From the NCBI GenBank assembly GCA_031002005.1, contig JARYHS010008074.1, forward strand, positions 281,357,930-281,421,929: a stretch of DNA of 64,000 nt, read 5' to 3'. The notes under the pieces were generated by a model, which saw only the letters and a list, made by a program, of their open reading frames with translations, searched no databases and was not told where the DNA came from. Positions 11,613 to 24,776 of this stretch are shown piece after piece. The position numbers and the translations under genes were made by a program. Positions within the stretch are counted from its first letter, which is position 1, and each line of letters begins with the position of its first letter. This stretch comes from Vandiemenella viatica (Eukaryota; Arthropoda; Insecta; Orthoptera; Morabidae).

Positions 11613-12720
11613 TTTATCATTATGGCATCAAGGGGTGTAGCATACAAATGGTTCAAGTCATACCTTGATGGAAGGAAACAGGTTGTCACCATAAAATGTA
11701 AAGACACAAAAAGTGAAATAATCAGAGAGTATGTATCAGGCATAAGAAGTATTAAACATGGTATTCCACAGGGTTCGGTTGTTTGAACTTTCCTGTTTCT
11801 TTTGTATATAAATAAGATAAACAAAAATGCTAAGTCACATCATAATATTCTCTTTGCAGATGACAACACTTTTAATGAAAGGTGAAACCAAAGAAGTTTT
11901 TCAGCCAAGTATTAATAAAACCATTAAACAGCTATCTGCATGGTCCAAAAACAGCCATCTAATAATAAATTGTGATAAAACTATTGCTCAAAACAGGAAC
12001 CCTGCCAACCCAAATATGATTTAGAACAAACTGACTTTAGCAAACAGTTTAAACTCTTTTTTTAATTTTTTTAAGGTTTATTCAATCTGATCTTATTTTA
12101 AAATTAAGCAGTTATAAGCAAACTTTGAAAAGTGCATACTTTGCATATTTGCATTCACAAATAAAGTATGGCATTATATTCTGGGGTTTATCATCAGATG
12201 CACTTTCAAAATTGAGAAGAGAACAAAAAGAATAATGATAAATCACAAAACATGGGAATCTTGTAGACCCTTATTTAAATATATGAATATACTCCCACTA
12301 CCAAGAGTTTACATCAATGAAACCATTCTGTTTTGGGTTTGTTTTTTTTTTTTTTTTTTTGAAATAATGACATAGGTAAAGATGCAGCTCTAAAAACAAA
12401 TAATGAAACATTACACAAGGAAACAATTAGATTTGCATATTATGCATATAAAAATAAAAATGTATCAAAATGGAACATTTCGCATAGGGATCAAGTTTTT
12501 CAATATATTACCCCATTATATAAAAGCTACGTGAAAAAGGGGAAATTTTGAGAAATTGTTGATGTCATACCTTCAAAACCACTCCTTTTAGTCTGAAGAA
12601 GAATTGTGGACATATACTAACTGAAATAATTAAGGTAAATATCTTAACTTATAATTGATGTATGTGATATCGTTATGTATAATGTACATGTATATGATTT
12701 AGAGGACAAATAAAATTATA

Positions 12721-15700
12721 CTACAACTATGACAAATTATCAATCAGAATGGCTGATTATGGAGAAACGGTAGCCACATAAAGACCAGAACAACTAACTG
12801 CAGCACAACATACCACAAACACCATCAATGTTTAAGCTATCAGGGGCTTCTAAACCTAAGTGGAGCTAGCCTATCAAAAAATACTGGTCATCACGAATTA
12901 CCTTCCACCATTTTCCTTAATCTAATAGATTCAAAAATTATTCCTTCCATTATTTTCTCATTCCCTTTAGACAATTTGCAGATAAGTGGTAAACATTTTT
13001 ACTCTTCTTTCTCTCCCTTAGTTTCTATCCCACACTCATGCACTACAGTCAAGTTATTTACCAAATGCAGGGCTTGTACTAAAAAGTTCAATTTCTATAG
13101 ATCAGCATCAGCAACTAACTTACAATGAAGCAGTGTTCAGCCAAGAGAACTACAGACGAACAAACAAGGAAAAGAGGAACAGAGGAACGGAGGAAAGGGA
13201 CAAGTGAGAGCCAATAGATTAGGTACTGAACAATCACAACACTGATTACACATTTAAGGGAAATTTGTTTGACCTCTTGTCCAACTATTCTATTTTCAAT
13301 ATTCTATATTTCCTCCCCCCCCCCCCCCCCACCAAAAATGTACACTTATTTTCAGTCACTTGTAAGAAAAACAGCTGTTGTAACAAAAATGCTTTATTAC
13401 AAAATCTAATTTATGGCACATTCTCTGAGAAAGCAGTATTAGTATGTGGAATAGGACAGTAACATGTTGTGGTTTAATATAGAGGTTTTGGAAAAAGCTT
13501 TTATCAGATACACATCGCAATACAAAGTGTCGGATCTAGGAAGTAGTGGCAGCAAAGTGGGGCTCATTTCTCAGCCAACAATTTGAGGGGGTGGGAAAAT
13601 CGTGTTTGAAGCGTGGCAAATTTATTTTACAAAGAGAATTTGAAATCAGCTAGGAATGACTCACAAACTATTATTGTGCAAAGTGATGGGCAGGTCCAAG
13701 ATTTGAATGGAGTCAGGTGTGGATGTATCTCCAGCACTGTTGACCTACATCCAAGTTCAAAGTCCAGCGGATCTGTATGGCGGGCAGGCTGAGTGTACAG
13801 TAGAATAGAATATGTGTGGACCTATATACAGACGTGTCCAGCAGACCTGTCCGAACATACAGTCATGCGGGTGGAGCATTTGATGGATATAAATCCAACC
13901 AAGGAGGATTGCAGTATGAGTTATATCATGTTCATCCATTAATTTATAAAATGAAATAAGATTAATTGTGAGAATTTTGTTTTATTTTTATCTGAAACTC
14001 ACCACTGTTCATAATATTATAAAATTACAGTATAATCAGACTTGATAATGATAAAATAAAATTTCTGTGGACCTCTACAAGAAGAAAACTAAATCATTTC
14101 TTAGTTGCAGTGTAATTATTGTATTTTTTTTTTTTTAAAAAAAAAAAAAAAAAGGAAAGCAAAATTCTTAATTGGTAGATTTTTTAAAACTAAAACTGAA
14201 ACTTTTAAATAATTATTAGCTATCTGTAACCTACCAGCTTAAGAACCAGTTTACAATAAATGAACAAAACCAAAACTGCTATTATAAATTAATTATTTTA
14301 AACTGTGAATGACTGTTAATTTGTTCTGTATAGTACATGAGACTGTTTTGATAGAGTATTTAAAATGCTGTGTGTGAAAAATTGATTGTGATACCAGGCA
14401 TTTTAATCAGATCACATTAACATGTTATGTTGTACCAGCTACTGTAATGTGTTTCCAGTGCTTCAAAAATGTTTATTTTATTCAGTGCAATGTCAAAAAC
14501 TTTTAAATTTTTTGTAATTTCATTTAAGATGATTTCCCATTTAGTAACAAGTATTTTAAATTAAGGTTTAATAATTACCAATTGTTTGAGACATTGTTAG
14601 AAGTTCTAGAGATGCCTGAAGGTGCGTTTTTTTTATGTCACATTATAAAATATTGCTCTACAAGTGGCCATCAAAGTCACTCGGAATAATGTGCATTGGA
14701 AACCAAAAGAGACCAATCTTAATTATAACTGTGTTTCTGCAATAAAGAGACGTTAAATGTGTCACCTGCTTTCTCATTTTAGGCTACCCTTCATCAGAAT
14801 TAAGAAAGTTAAAAACTCTAGAGGGGAATAATAATCAAACAGATTGTTAAAGGTTTAATAAGACTAACTCATTAAAATTAGGAGTAACATTATAAGTCCA
14901 TTCTTATTTAGCACGTAAAGCACTCCTCACCTTAAAAGCGTGCCATAAAATACACCAGAACCAGACCAATAAAAAAAGTACTACTGGATTTTAACAATCC
15001 ATAGACATTTGATAGATAATTATTTAACAGTAATTAGTCACTAAGAAATAATTTTTCAGTAATCGTATCTTTAAATGGAGCTGTAATCCAATCACACAAT
15101 AAATGACAAACTCTTTAAAACATAGATATCAAATGGGAACTGTACAGAACAAAATGTGCGAGAAGTGTGAACAGCTCCAGGTCTTACATCCGTTTGCAGC
15201 TCCTCTGCGGTTCTAGATCTGGCCGCAAGAGACATGTGGCGCACAGAAACAGACCAAACATGTACGGGTCTGACTTGCACTTGGATGTACATCCATCCAT
15301 AGCACAACTGATACGGATCTGTAGAACCATTTCCATCCAGATCGACACATCTCCAATTGTGCGTACGGACAAAAACCTTTCTTGTAATTGTATAATGTAA
15401 TTAGACTATTTCTCAATCAACAGAAACTCCATTCAACTTTTTAAATCATTGTCCAATGATGAAATTATACATGCAGCTAGTGAAAAATGCAAGCATCATG
15501 TTTAATTTAATTGCTTGAAGACATGTTATGTTGGGTAAGAAATGTTAAAGTCATATTAGCTGAAAAATAACAGTCATACAGATTTGTTTACCCTATGTTC
15601 TTTCTAGTGGTAGATACTTTAATATAAAACATTTAAAAAGGATATTATTCTGCAAAGAATTCAACACTTTGGAAAATTAACTATCTACTCTGTAGTGTAT

Positions 15701-17506
15701 TTAAATTCTACATATTTTTATCAGTAATATTTGGTATTATTATATATTAAAGTTTCTAACAATTCCACCTGCATATGAATATTAGTAAGTAAATATGTGC
15801 CACACTAAATTAACCACTATGGCTTTGGACATTGTGTGTGCTCCTTCCAAAAGTTATATCTGTATTAAAGCCCATCATTGAAACCTGTATAATGAAGATG
15901 CAATAAATCAATATCATTTTATCAGAAGACTAATGAATTGAGATTTAAGATACAACAAAGTTATAAACACAAAGATAAAATCTCTTTTTGTGAATTATCA
16001 ACTGAAAGCTTATCTCTGTTTATATTTCTTAACAACAGTTTTTTCTCCCCATATCATATTTAACTTGGAAAAGTTAGCATATCTAAACAAAGCTAGTGGA
16101 ATTTTCTTAACAGAGTGTTTGAACTGCTCACTTTCTTAAAATCATTTTTATCTACAAAAGAGGAATCAGGAATGCAAATGCTTGGTCTGAAAATTAAAGT
16201 TCTCCAACAAAAACCTTCTCCAAAGTAACTGGTTAAGTGAAATCAAGATTTAATCACGTCTAGCTTATTCATTTTTTAACATAAAAACTAAAAATAACTA
16301 AACATTAACTGCAGTAAGCACTTGTTACCATTGCACGTGCTATAGTACGAGTTGCTCTGGGAAAGGTTTAGTTTGTAGCCAGTCTGCAGGAAGATATATT
16401 TGTATCTAGCATGATGATCTGCACTTTGGTCAAATAACACACACAAAGAAATCATTACTTGCCATATTTGACATTTTAATATCATGATGGACAAAGAGAA
16501 GGAAGTACAGAAGCAGAATATGTCAGGTTTTTTCCCCTATCAATAAAAAGCAAATAAAGGATGTTGACTGAATCTGACTCTTGACAATCATGTTGTCAAC
16601 CATTTTAAATGATGGTTTATTACTCTGATTTTATTTAGACACACTGCAAGAATTTTTTTAAAAATAAAATAATTCCAATTTCATATACGGTTTATTTTCA
16701 TGGTGCAAAGCGAGTGGCTCACTTTACTGAATGCAAGTACTGATAGTGATATTGATAACCAAGTTTGTGCAAAAGAATAAGGACCGGAATGTTACTGACA
16801 TGATTTTTATTTAAATTTTATCTGAAATTACAGAGTTTAATGGAAAGCGAAAATGTTGACTCTTAGAATGTATAAAAAGAGGATGGAACAGATTCACCAA
16901 AAAACACCAACAAGGAGACACCAGATGTTGGGGTCAAAGTTTTTTATAAAATTTTATCATTGTAGAGCAAACCTCATGAATAATGCTGTGGACGAGTGTT
17001 AAGATGCCACTCTGAAGTATTTACAAGAAAATTGACCTCCACGTACTGAAAGATTTGACTTGTGTTCATATAATAACAATAATAAAAAGCATTAACATCC
17101 AATTATCTCTGTACTCTCTGTGGATGGATACACAGGTGACCTTGGTTTGAATGTCTGCACAGATTATTCACTTTTTGCCCTTCTAAGCTTTATCTCACAC
17201 ATTCTGCCATTAGCTTTTTTTTCATATCTTCATGGCCAAAGTTTTCGTTCTTTGTAGCTAAATTTTTGTGCTTGTGTATTTTGTCTGTGCATGAATGAAT
17301 CAGGCAAGTACAAAAATTCCATTAGCAACTTAACTTTTGAAAACTCAATATGTTTAGTTCTTTAGTATTAGTGGATATTAGTTTTTATTAACAGTTTACG
17401 ATAACTTAGAGTGTGTAGTAATAATAGTAAATCATTTGTACCATTTTCATAGTATATAGGATTTTTGTTTATCTTTCAAAATTTTGTCGAGTATAAAATG
17501 TTATTA
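12721..17506. other. No gene; weak inverted repeat and homopolymers
   Basis: AT-rich sequence with a C-run at about 13313-13330 and a T/A run at about 14128-14152. The segments 13725-13870 and 15180-15330 look like diverged inverted copies: 'ctacatccaagt' at about 13747 against its reverse complement near 15281. They may be remnants of an inverted-repeat transposon. I see no protein-coding gene. Confidence 0.4.
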
Positions 17507-17508
17507 TA

Positions 17509-18041
17509 CAGGGTGGTCCCGAATTCATGGTACAAAATATAATGGTAGGTACAGGACATTGTAACAATGATTTATTGTATAGGAATGTATGGTTGCAATT
17601 GACGCGGTGAGGCGCAAACAGGGGAAATAAAAGGAAAGAGAAATGGAGTGATTGGTTAGTAGCATTGCCGGTAGAGGGCAGTAGATGTCTAGCCGCTGTT
17701 CAACATGATGCATCGCAGTAGGGAAAAGCACCATTCACAATTGTGCTGCCGTAGACGATGGGTGACTTTGTGTATCCGTAGCTGCTGCAGGTGTGTGTGA
17801 AATACCAGGCATCTTTGAACGTGTACGCCAATCGCTCCAACGATGCTGTTAAGCATGTATCACTACTGGTGGACGCAATTTTGAACACTTAATGTAAACA
17901 TGACACTTGTCAACAACACTTTCAATAAAAGCTTTGTTTTTACTTTCGGCTGTTATTTCCCCTGTTTACGCCACACCAGCGTCACTTTCGACCATATATT
18001 CCTACCATTAAAGTTTGTACCATGAATTCGGGACCACCCTG
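17509..18041 (+). mobile_element. Tc1/mariner deletion derivative, 28-bp perfect TIRs
   Basis: The ends are perfect 28-bp inverted repeats starting CAGGGTGGTCCCGAATTCAT (17509-17536 and 18014-18041). They are flanked by TA on both sides (17507-17508 and 18042-18043), the Tc1/mariner target duplication. Inside, the plus strand retains a transposase C terminus near 17796-17893: GIFERVRQSLQRCC, a stop, then ACITTGGRNFEHLM. Most of the transposase is missing, so it moved, if at all, with enzyme from elsewhere. Intact TIRs suggest a fairly young copy. Confidence 0.93.
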
Positions 18042-18043
18042 TA

Positions 18044-21000
18044 GTATTATGAAATAATGGTTTGTTGTAGGCTCTAGTGATTGAACGATCTGAATGTACA
18101 GATAAATAAATAAAATAATAAAATTAGCAATAGTATTTTCATCTAGGGATTGTTTGGAACAGCTAAAGGTCTTAAAATTGTGCAAATACATGTTGAAAAT
18201 ATCTTGCTAGTTATTTGACAAGTACTAGATTAGTATATATCAAACCAGGGCAATATATATATTCTGGTAATATCAGATGCAACAAAAGAAGAAAGCCATT
18301 GTTTCATGTACACGATTTCTTTTCAAATTTGTGGTTGAAGATCTAGATATGAATCTGCAGTTTTTTCTATCAGATGTTTATTGTACTTAGTTTGATATTA
18401 TTTTTCACTTGGCTAAGTATTTTCATTTGGAATATTTGAAACTCTAAGTGCAACATAAGTTTTGAAAGTCTCCTTCAAAGAAAATTCCAGGTAACTTGGA
18501 AAAATTATAACAATACCTGTTTTAAGAATTAATCATTAAAATAAAAAGATTTTATAAAAACAAAGCAAAAAATTAAACTTTACAAAGATTTGAGCTAGGT
18601 ACCTATTTAACATGGTCTTGCATTTTAGAGTGACCATCAAATGCAAATTCTATGATGTCATCAGCTACACATGTCAAATCTTTGAAAAAGATGAGATCAT
18701 TTTTTTTTTTTTTTTTTTAGATTTCTTGAGAGTTATGCCTTAGCACCATTTCACAGTATTGCACTTGAATTCTGGTACACACCTCTAAAATTTCAGTACA
18801 ATTTATGACCCCAACGCCTGGTGGTCTCCTTTTAAGAAAAATAGAATTTATGTAGGATGTAAAAAAATTACATAATTAAATAAAATGGAAGTAAATTCAA
18901 AGATCATCAAAAGAAGATTAAAATACATTTATGGATGAAAGGTGACATTTTTCCTAGTTATGTGTAGCAAAGTCAAATTTAAGGCACATCTGTTTTTATC
19001 TGCTTATATATTACCATTTCTAACATCAAATTTTCTGATTTAACAATTATGATATTATAATAGTTACTGAGAATAAATAAATACGGGTATAAGACTTATA
19101 CCATGCTTGCATTTTTCTCTTGCCAGTTTTTTTTTTTAATTTCAACATAATCATTATACTGCATATATATCAAAACAGCATGTTACCAGCTAAACAATTC
19201 TTGTCAAAATGAAGCTAAAAAGCAAACAGAAAGAGAATGTTTAAGGGAAGTAAATCCTGCTGTTTTTTTTTTTTTATTTTACATGATTCTCTTGAAATTT
19301 GTGAGGCTAATTTTCAGAAATTCAAAACAATTTAAACTGTGCAATATATGTGGAAAAGTTGGAGGTGAAGGAAGGAAAAGTTTTATATTTTCTTAGTCTT
19401 TGTACCCAACTTGTGATAAATATTTGCACCTGTTGTTAAACACTAGCAGTTTAAACATTCAATCCACATCATCAACTTGGTGAATTTCTGATTGAATGTT
19501 TTACTCTATTAGCAATGTAACCTTGATTAAATAAAAATAATTTCTCAGCTTTGTATGCAATATCTCTACAAAATAAAATTCACACATGTATTTGAAATCG
19601 ATGTTTAAACAGTTTTACATTTGATCATTAAAATGTTGTTTATTTGGTGCTAAACAACATTATTTCTCTTAAATTATCAACAAATTAATATTATTGATTA
19701 GAGAAAATTCTGCTTAAAATTCAACAAAAAACTACAACATTTTTAGGAAATATAATTAGTCACTACTCTTGACCAAATAATGGCTGTTTAATGTTAAAAC
19801 ATGTTAAATAAAAAACATGGGTATCAGGGTACTGGGAGAAATGTGATACAAAATGAACACATATCAAAGCACTCTGCCCTAATGACTAGAAAGAGGTCAT
19901 AGATACATATACTGTTCCACACAGTATTTTTTTCCTTGTCTTATATAGTAATTTTAGCATGTCTAAATTTATATTCAACAATGTTATTTTTTTTACATTT
20001 GTTGTATGTTTTATTAACAGCTATTAAAATTTAAAACTTTAGATAAAATTTCAAAGAAATTTAATTTTTTTGTTTTAAATAAAAAAAGACAATAGAAAGG
20101 TGTCAAGTATGAGAGCAAAATAGAAGATGATATAAGAACAAAGTATACAGCCACAAAAGATAAAAATAAAATCTTTTTAGTATCCAGTTTTAAAACCAAA
20201 TAAACCATACATAGTGACCAAAAATTTAAAACAAATAATCTGATCATTGTCAGTGTGAGTAAAAAGAATTGGTATGATGTAAACCAATAAAAGATAATAA
20301 GACAGAAACTATAATAGGGATTGTGAAGGTAGCAAATATAGTACACATATTTTACTTTTCCTTATTTAAGATCATGTACAAGTGCCAAAATTATCCTCAA
20401 TTGGCAGTAAACAAATATCTTACTTCTAGCAAAATATGGAACTACAATTCAGTGATTATAACTTTCAGAGAATTATCATTATTTTCTCTCTTTCATAAAT
20501 CTTCCTTAAGCTAGATGGAAGTTAATGACAATATCTTTATTTTTAAACCACTAACATAACATTTTTAAACAATTTTTATTACTACATCATACTAATTACT
20601 ATTTGTACTGCTTCAGAAAAGATGAGATATGTAAACAATTACACATTCTGTGAATGAAAGAATTAAAGGAAAAGGATATAATGTAAAATCAGATAGATAT
20701 GTAACATCTAATTGGAAGAATTAATTACATGGTAACTTCAAGTGTTGCAAGGGATGTATAGAACTTATCATTAGAAAAACTAATGTTTTAATCTTGGTGG
20801 GCAAAGAGGTGTATCAAAAAAGTCTCTTCATTATTAAAAAATCTATGTACAGAAAAATAGGCTGGACTTATTTTTCTATATGAATCTCTATCCAAAAAGA
20901 CAGCTAAAGCCATAGGCAGCATGTTTTCACTAGAACAATCTAGTTGTACTTATTAGCTCACACACCCTTAACTCAGTTATACAGACAAAAACTACAATCA

Positions 21001-21579
21001 ATTAAAACTAAACTTTCTAACACACCGGTATTAAACTTATAATATCTTGAACAGCATTAAACTGCTGTTGACCTGTACATAAATATTATTATTTTTTAAA
21101 AAAATAATAAAAAGTTTTTCTTAAAAATGTTGTGTATACAACAGAAATAAATTATTTATAGATACACAAAGAATTAAATAGTCTTTGAAGAGTGCTGTAA
21201 GCAATCACATTCAATTGGGCTGTAACATACATTCTGCTATTTGAATAACATACATAAAACATATGTGAAAAAAGCAACGTAAACAAAATTTTTGAAGATA
21301 TTAAACATTAGCATTCAAGTGTAACAATTATAAAACAATAATTTAAAGAATGAAACATTTGGTACAAATAATATCCAATTTAACACACTGATATTGTGAA
21401 ATAATGGCAAAACTCCTCTAAAACAACAGCACTGTACAAACATATTAAACAAGAGGAGTTTCTTTATAATAAATAATAAATATGCATTTTTCCAAATGCA
21501 TGGAATGCAGATATTTGCACAGTGTTTATATCAACCATGTTCATTAAACCTGAGATCATTAAAACAGTCCAGAGAAATT
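18044..21579. other. Downstream of skywalker; probable 3' UTR included
   Basis: The minus-strand stop of the skywalker homologue is at 21580-21582, so its 3' UTR must run leftward from here. Several minus-strand AATAAA/ATTAAA candidates occur (for example plus-strand TTTATT near 20536 and 20577), so the cleavage site cannot be fixed. No other gene or element is recognisable. The open frames at 20014-20346 and 20323-20514 are low-complexity and AT-driven. Confidence 0.5.
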
Positions 21580-21720
21580 CAGGCTCCTGAAAAGCCATAA
21601 ACCTCAAGGACCCTTATTTCAAAATCTCCATTTGGACACAATGGAGGGTTGTTAAATGTGAGGCATCTGTCTGTCTTTCCAAAGCGAATATTTTCATCCA
21701 TCCATATAGCTTGACCTTTA
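21580..21720 (-). CDS. sky: TLDc-domain protein (Skywalker/TBC1D24-like), last coding exon
   Basis: On the minus strand the intron ends TTTTTCAG at 21721 and the exon reads KGQAIWMDENIRFGKTDRCL, then TFNNPPLC, then GDFEIRVLEVYGFSGA and a TGA. This is the C-terminal strand-helix part of a TLDc domain. It joins the exon at 24547-24776 across a codon split GG|T, giving IGGGKGQAIW. In the family, Skywalker/TBC1D24 is a Rab GTPase-activating protein that controls synaptic-vesicle endosomal trafficking. The TLDc domain is its C-terminal half. Other TLDc proteins (OXR1, TLDC) are possible, but the 'FEIRVLEVYGF' ending fits TBC1D24 best from memory. Confidence 0.85.
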
Positions 21721-22499
21721 CTGAAAAATAACATGAAAGATAAATAGTTAAGATCTATTGCAAAACAATTTCATTATTACTCATCATCTCTCTTACCTTC
21801 TTCTACTAACAATAAAAAAGAATTTTATGTTACTATATTCAACATTTACAGTATCAAAATAATTTCACTTTTCACATAAAGTACTTGAAGTTATGTTAGA
21901 TACTATCTAAAAACTGGTTTAGTGAATGTCTTGAAATTGCTGCAATTTTAGAATTTTAGCAGATATGTCCCTCCCATTTTCTTAACAATGTAGAGTCAAA
22001 ATGTCTACTAAGTTGAAGTTAAGAATTGCTATGGTATATCAATCAATTGTTTGAATACATTCTCTATTAACAGCAAAGATATAAATGATAATTAAATATC
22101 AAACAACTGTTTTGATGTCACTGACAACTTCCACTGTAAGAAGCATGCCTATAAATTTTGAAACTCATTATACAACATTTTGCCCCCTTTTATCCAATCA
22201 AATTTAAGCTATCATTTTTCATAAGACTGGAATTTTTTGATGCATATTTTAGAAACAGAATAAATATTTCTTCACTGAGGCTTAACAACTAACCTAAATG
22301 TAGGCCATTAAAAACAACCTAAACAAAGGGAGGGTACTGCGCAGTTTTTGGGCACTAAGAGGAAACCATCCCCAGCTGATTACAAAAGAGACATAAAACC
22401 ACAACTATGCTCTCTGGTGTACCTCATCATGTATGGTGCATGGTAAAAATATTGGGTAAACAAAAGACAAGAAAGCTTACAAAACATGGCTGCGATGGA

Positions 22500-22855
22500 A
22501 GTATGAAGAACTAAAATAAGAACATGAGAGAGTTCTGGGAGTGTACAAGACATATGTTGGTGATGGGGCTTGGAAGAATACTGCTTGAAGAATTAGGAAT
22601 TATGCATGGAAGGGAAGAGATGATCATGACCCCAAGCTGGCTCTCGATTTCAAGCATTAGGAAGTGGGAAAATTTTCTTTTGTAGGTAGTGTAAGGGATT
22701 GGAATAAATTATCAAATGAAGTTATGAATAATTTACCAAAAATGCTGAAGGGATTTAAAATTTATGATAATTTTAAAGAAATAATAAAAAGGGGATAATT
22801 TGATGACTAAGGGAATTGCCACCCAAGCATGTGCTCCTTTACAATTAAATTGATG

Positions 22856-22888
<33 letters not shown>

Positions 22889-22890
22889 TA
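22500..22890 (+). mobile_element. 5'-truncated CR1/L2-like LINE 3' end
   Basis: Reading the plus strand across frameshifts gives LGVYKTYVGDG, YAWKGRDDHDPKLALDFKH and VRDWNKLSNEVMNNLPKMLK. This is the C-terminal end of a LINE ORF2. The same family is better preserved at 60060-60650. It ends in a microsatellite-like tail of TTGATGATAATAATAAT repeats, as CR1/L2 elements often do. Confidence 0.75.
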
Positions 22891-23539
22891 TATGAAAATC
22901 ACAATGAACTTTGATTAAACAAAAAGATGAAATACTGAGACCAAGGGTGTTGATGGAAAATTTGTTTCCAACTAAAAGTAAAGAGCTGACACATGAAAGG
23001 TATACACAAACTCACTGTATGATGCGTATGACTTGAGAGTGTATTAAAAAAAAAAGAACTCTTACTGTTAATAGTTTACAAGAACCAGCATTCAAGACGA
23101 CAGAAGAGTGTCTGTGGAATAATTTAAGTTCAAAGAGTCTGCAAGAATGGATGAGATTCTCTAAGAATTGTTAAAATTTATAAAAAGAGAAATCAAAACA
23201 TGGCATAAACTTAGAAAAAAAAAAGAAAAAAAACCTTGACTAATTGCAACCAATTTTATAAAAGCATAATCTTTGCGATTTGAGGCATTCAAAAATGGAG
23301 AAATGAAATAAATTATTGCACCATCTGTCTGATATTTCATTTTCAAAATTATTAATTAGGATCAAGTAAAAAATACATCTGACCAATTACTCAAAATTGT
23401 TCCAGATGGTGATGAATAGAAAGGAAAGGGAAGATATATACTGCAAAATATCAAAGAGTTTAAGAAAACCTGAAGTACAAGCAAATGAATTCTATCAACT
23501 ATAATTAAATTAAAACAAAAGATAAATAAAACAGGATTA

Positions 23540-24370
23540 CATTCTTGGTTTATGCAGATGCAGGTAATGCTTGAATGGGTCAAGACATGTGGAATTTTAA
23601 AGAAGAGTACTAAAACAAAAATAATATGTATAGTCTGTATAGTTATGAGTAAAAAGAAACAATCTTAACAAATATTAGCTGGCAAGGGAGTCAAGAAAGG
23701 CTGAAGTATATCACTATCAATTACATAAAAGAAAAATTTGAGAGTGTTACAAGGGTTCAAAGAAGTTGTGATTGTCTAACGTTTCTGGTCGCTCTACAGG
23801 TAAAAGTAAACATAAATAAATTACGATATGGAATGACAACATATTGAAAGAGGAATTTGTATCAAATCTAAACACAAGATGGTGTTAACAACAGATTAAA
23901 CAGGAACAGATATAGAACAGGTAAAAGATTTCTATTATTTAAGGAAAGAAATGAAAACAGATGATGAAAATGAGGACGAGATCCTTCTTCAACATAAAAG
24001 CTTTTTAATATAAAAACAGATCCCACAAATTTCTGAAAACAGTGGGTTTGGACTTTACTACTTTATGGAAGTGAAGATTCAACTTTGGAAATACTAGAAA
24101 GAAGAAAAATTCAATCATTTGTTAAATAACTTTATAGAAGGATGTTCAGAGTGAAGTATACACATAAAAAAAAAAAGATAACATACGGAAGTAATGACCG
24201 AAGAAAGAAGCAAGAGAAGAATATTATTAAAAAGAAAAGCTTAAATGGGGCATCATTTTTAAGGTATGCGAGATTCACAGAGGAAAGAGCTAAAAAAAAT
24301 CAGATAATTGAGGAGATTCATTATAATAGGTAGGCAAAGTAGAAGTAATTTACATCAGAATACTAAGAGA
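23540..24370 (+). mobile_element. Heavily decayed LINE ORF2 remnant (RTE-like C-terminal region)
   Basis: Scattered plus-strand motifs survive: VYADAGN (decayed catalytic box), LLLYGSEDSTLEILERRKIQ, LYRRMFRV and 'KWGHHFLRYARFTEER' after a frame change. 'LLYGSE-WTL' followed by 'RR---' is typical of RTE and related LINEs. Many stops are present. Identity is a pattern judgement only. Confidence 0.5.
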
Positions 24371-24546
24371 TTAAAGAAAAATTGTAATGAATATATGACC
24401 ATCAAATTTGCATGAGGTTGGAGCAGTTCTCCATGTTAATAATTATAATATCTTTAACATTATTTAAATCTTTGTAACTGTTGACTACTCAAAATTTATA
24501 ACACGCCTTTATTATAAGTGCTAAAACACCCAGATTTTTTACTTAC

Positions 24547-24776
24547 CCTCCTCCAATAGTTAGCATTTTTGAGTCAGCAGCCATGAACAACTCAGCAGAA
24601 TGATCAATGTTTGGATCTCCATTGCTACAATCCATACCTACCCATGGATATTTGGCACGTTCTGGATACAAACTAAATAAGAAAGTTTCCCCAGTGCCAA
24701 AATATGCTTGACGATTACCATGATCATCTTTAACATTTCGTTCATACCATCTCGTTGAGCAATAAGCACCAAACAC
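24547..24776 (-). CDS. sky: TLDc-domain protein (Skywalker/TBC1D24-like), penultimate coding exon
   Basis: The minus-strand exon starts after TTATAG (24777-24782) and ends before GTAAGT. It encodes VFGAYCSTRWYERNVKDDHG, then NRQAYFGTGETFLFSLYPE, PWVGMD, and HSAELFMAADSKMLTIGGG. 'FGAYCS--W-ER---D--G', 'FGTGETFLF' and 'LFM-ADS--LTIGGG' are the diagnostic TLDc motifs. Length is 230 bp, ending after two bases of a glycine codon. The preceding exon (46750-46908) ends in phase 0, so CNNE joins VFGAYC directly. No stop or frameshift is seen, consistent with an active gene. Confidence 0.92.

Larger units (their letters stand above)
10140..12720 (+). mobile_element. Old LINE (CR1/Jockey-like) split by a hAT element
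   Basis: Left of the hAT insertion the plus strand reads FKLAKVIPIHKKGE, NYWPITIPS, FRARKSTRTAIYD and FLDLSKAFDVVDHKIILSK. Right of it the same reverse transcriptase resumes with YGIKGVAYKWFKSYLDGRK, HGIPQGSVV and ILFADD. The C-terminal region follows (LHSQIKYGIIFWG, RPLFKYMNILPLPRVYI, IKFFNILPHYIK) up to about 12620. Several stops and frameshifts interrupt it. The endonuclease is missing, so the copy is 5'-truncated. The 3' end lies near the AT-rich tail at about 12720. Confidence 0.85.
21721..24546 (-). other. Last intron of skywalker homologue
   Basis: Bounded by GTAAGT (minus strand; plus ACTTAC at 24541-24546) and TTTTTCAG (plus 21721-21728). It contains two LINE remnants on the opposite strand and an (AAT)n run. 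Sequence between them is AT-rich with nothing recognisable. Confidence 0.8.

Noticed and set aside
20014..20346. 110-codon ORF rich in F, L and Y
   Set aside because: AT-driven low complexity and no family motif. It probably lies in skywalker 3' UTR or intergenic DNA.
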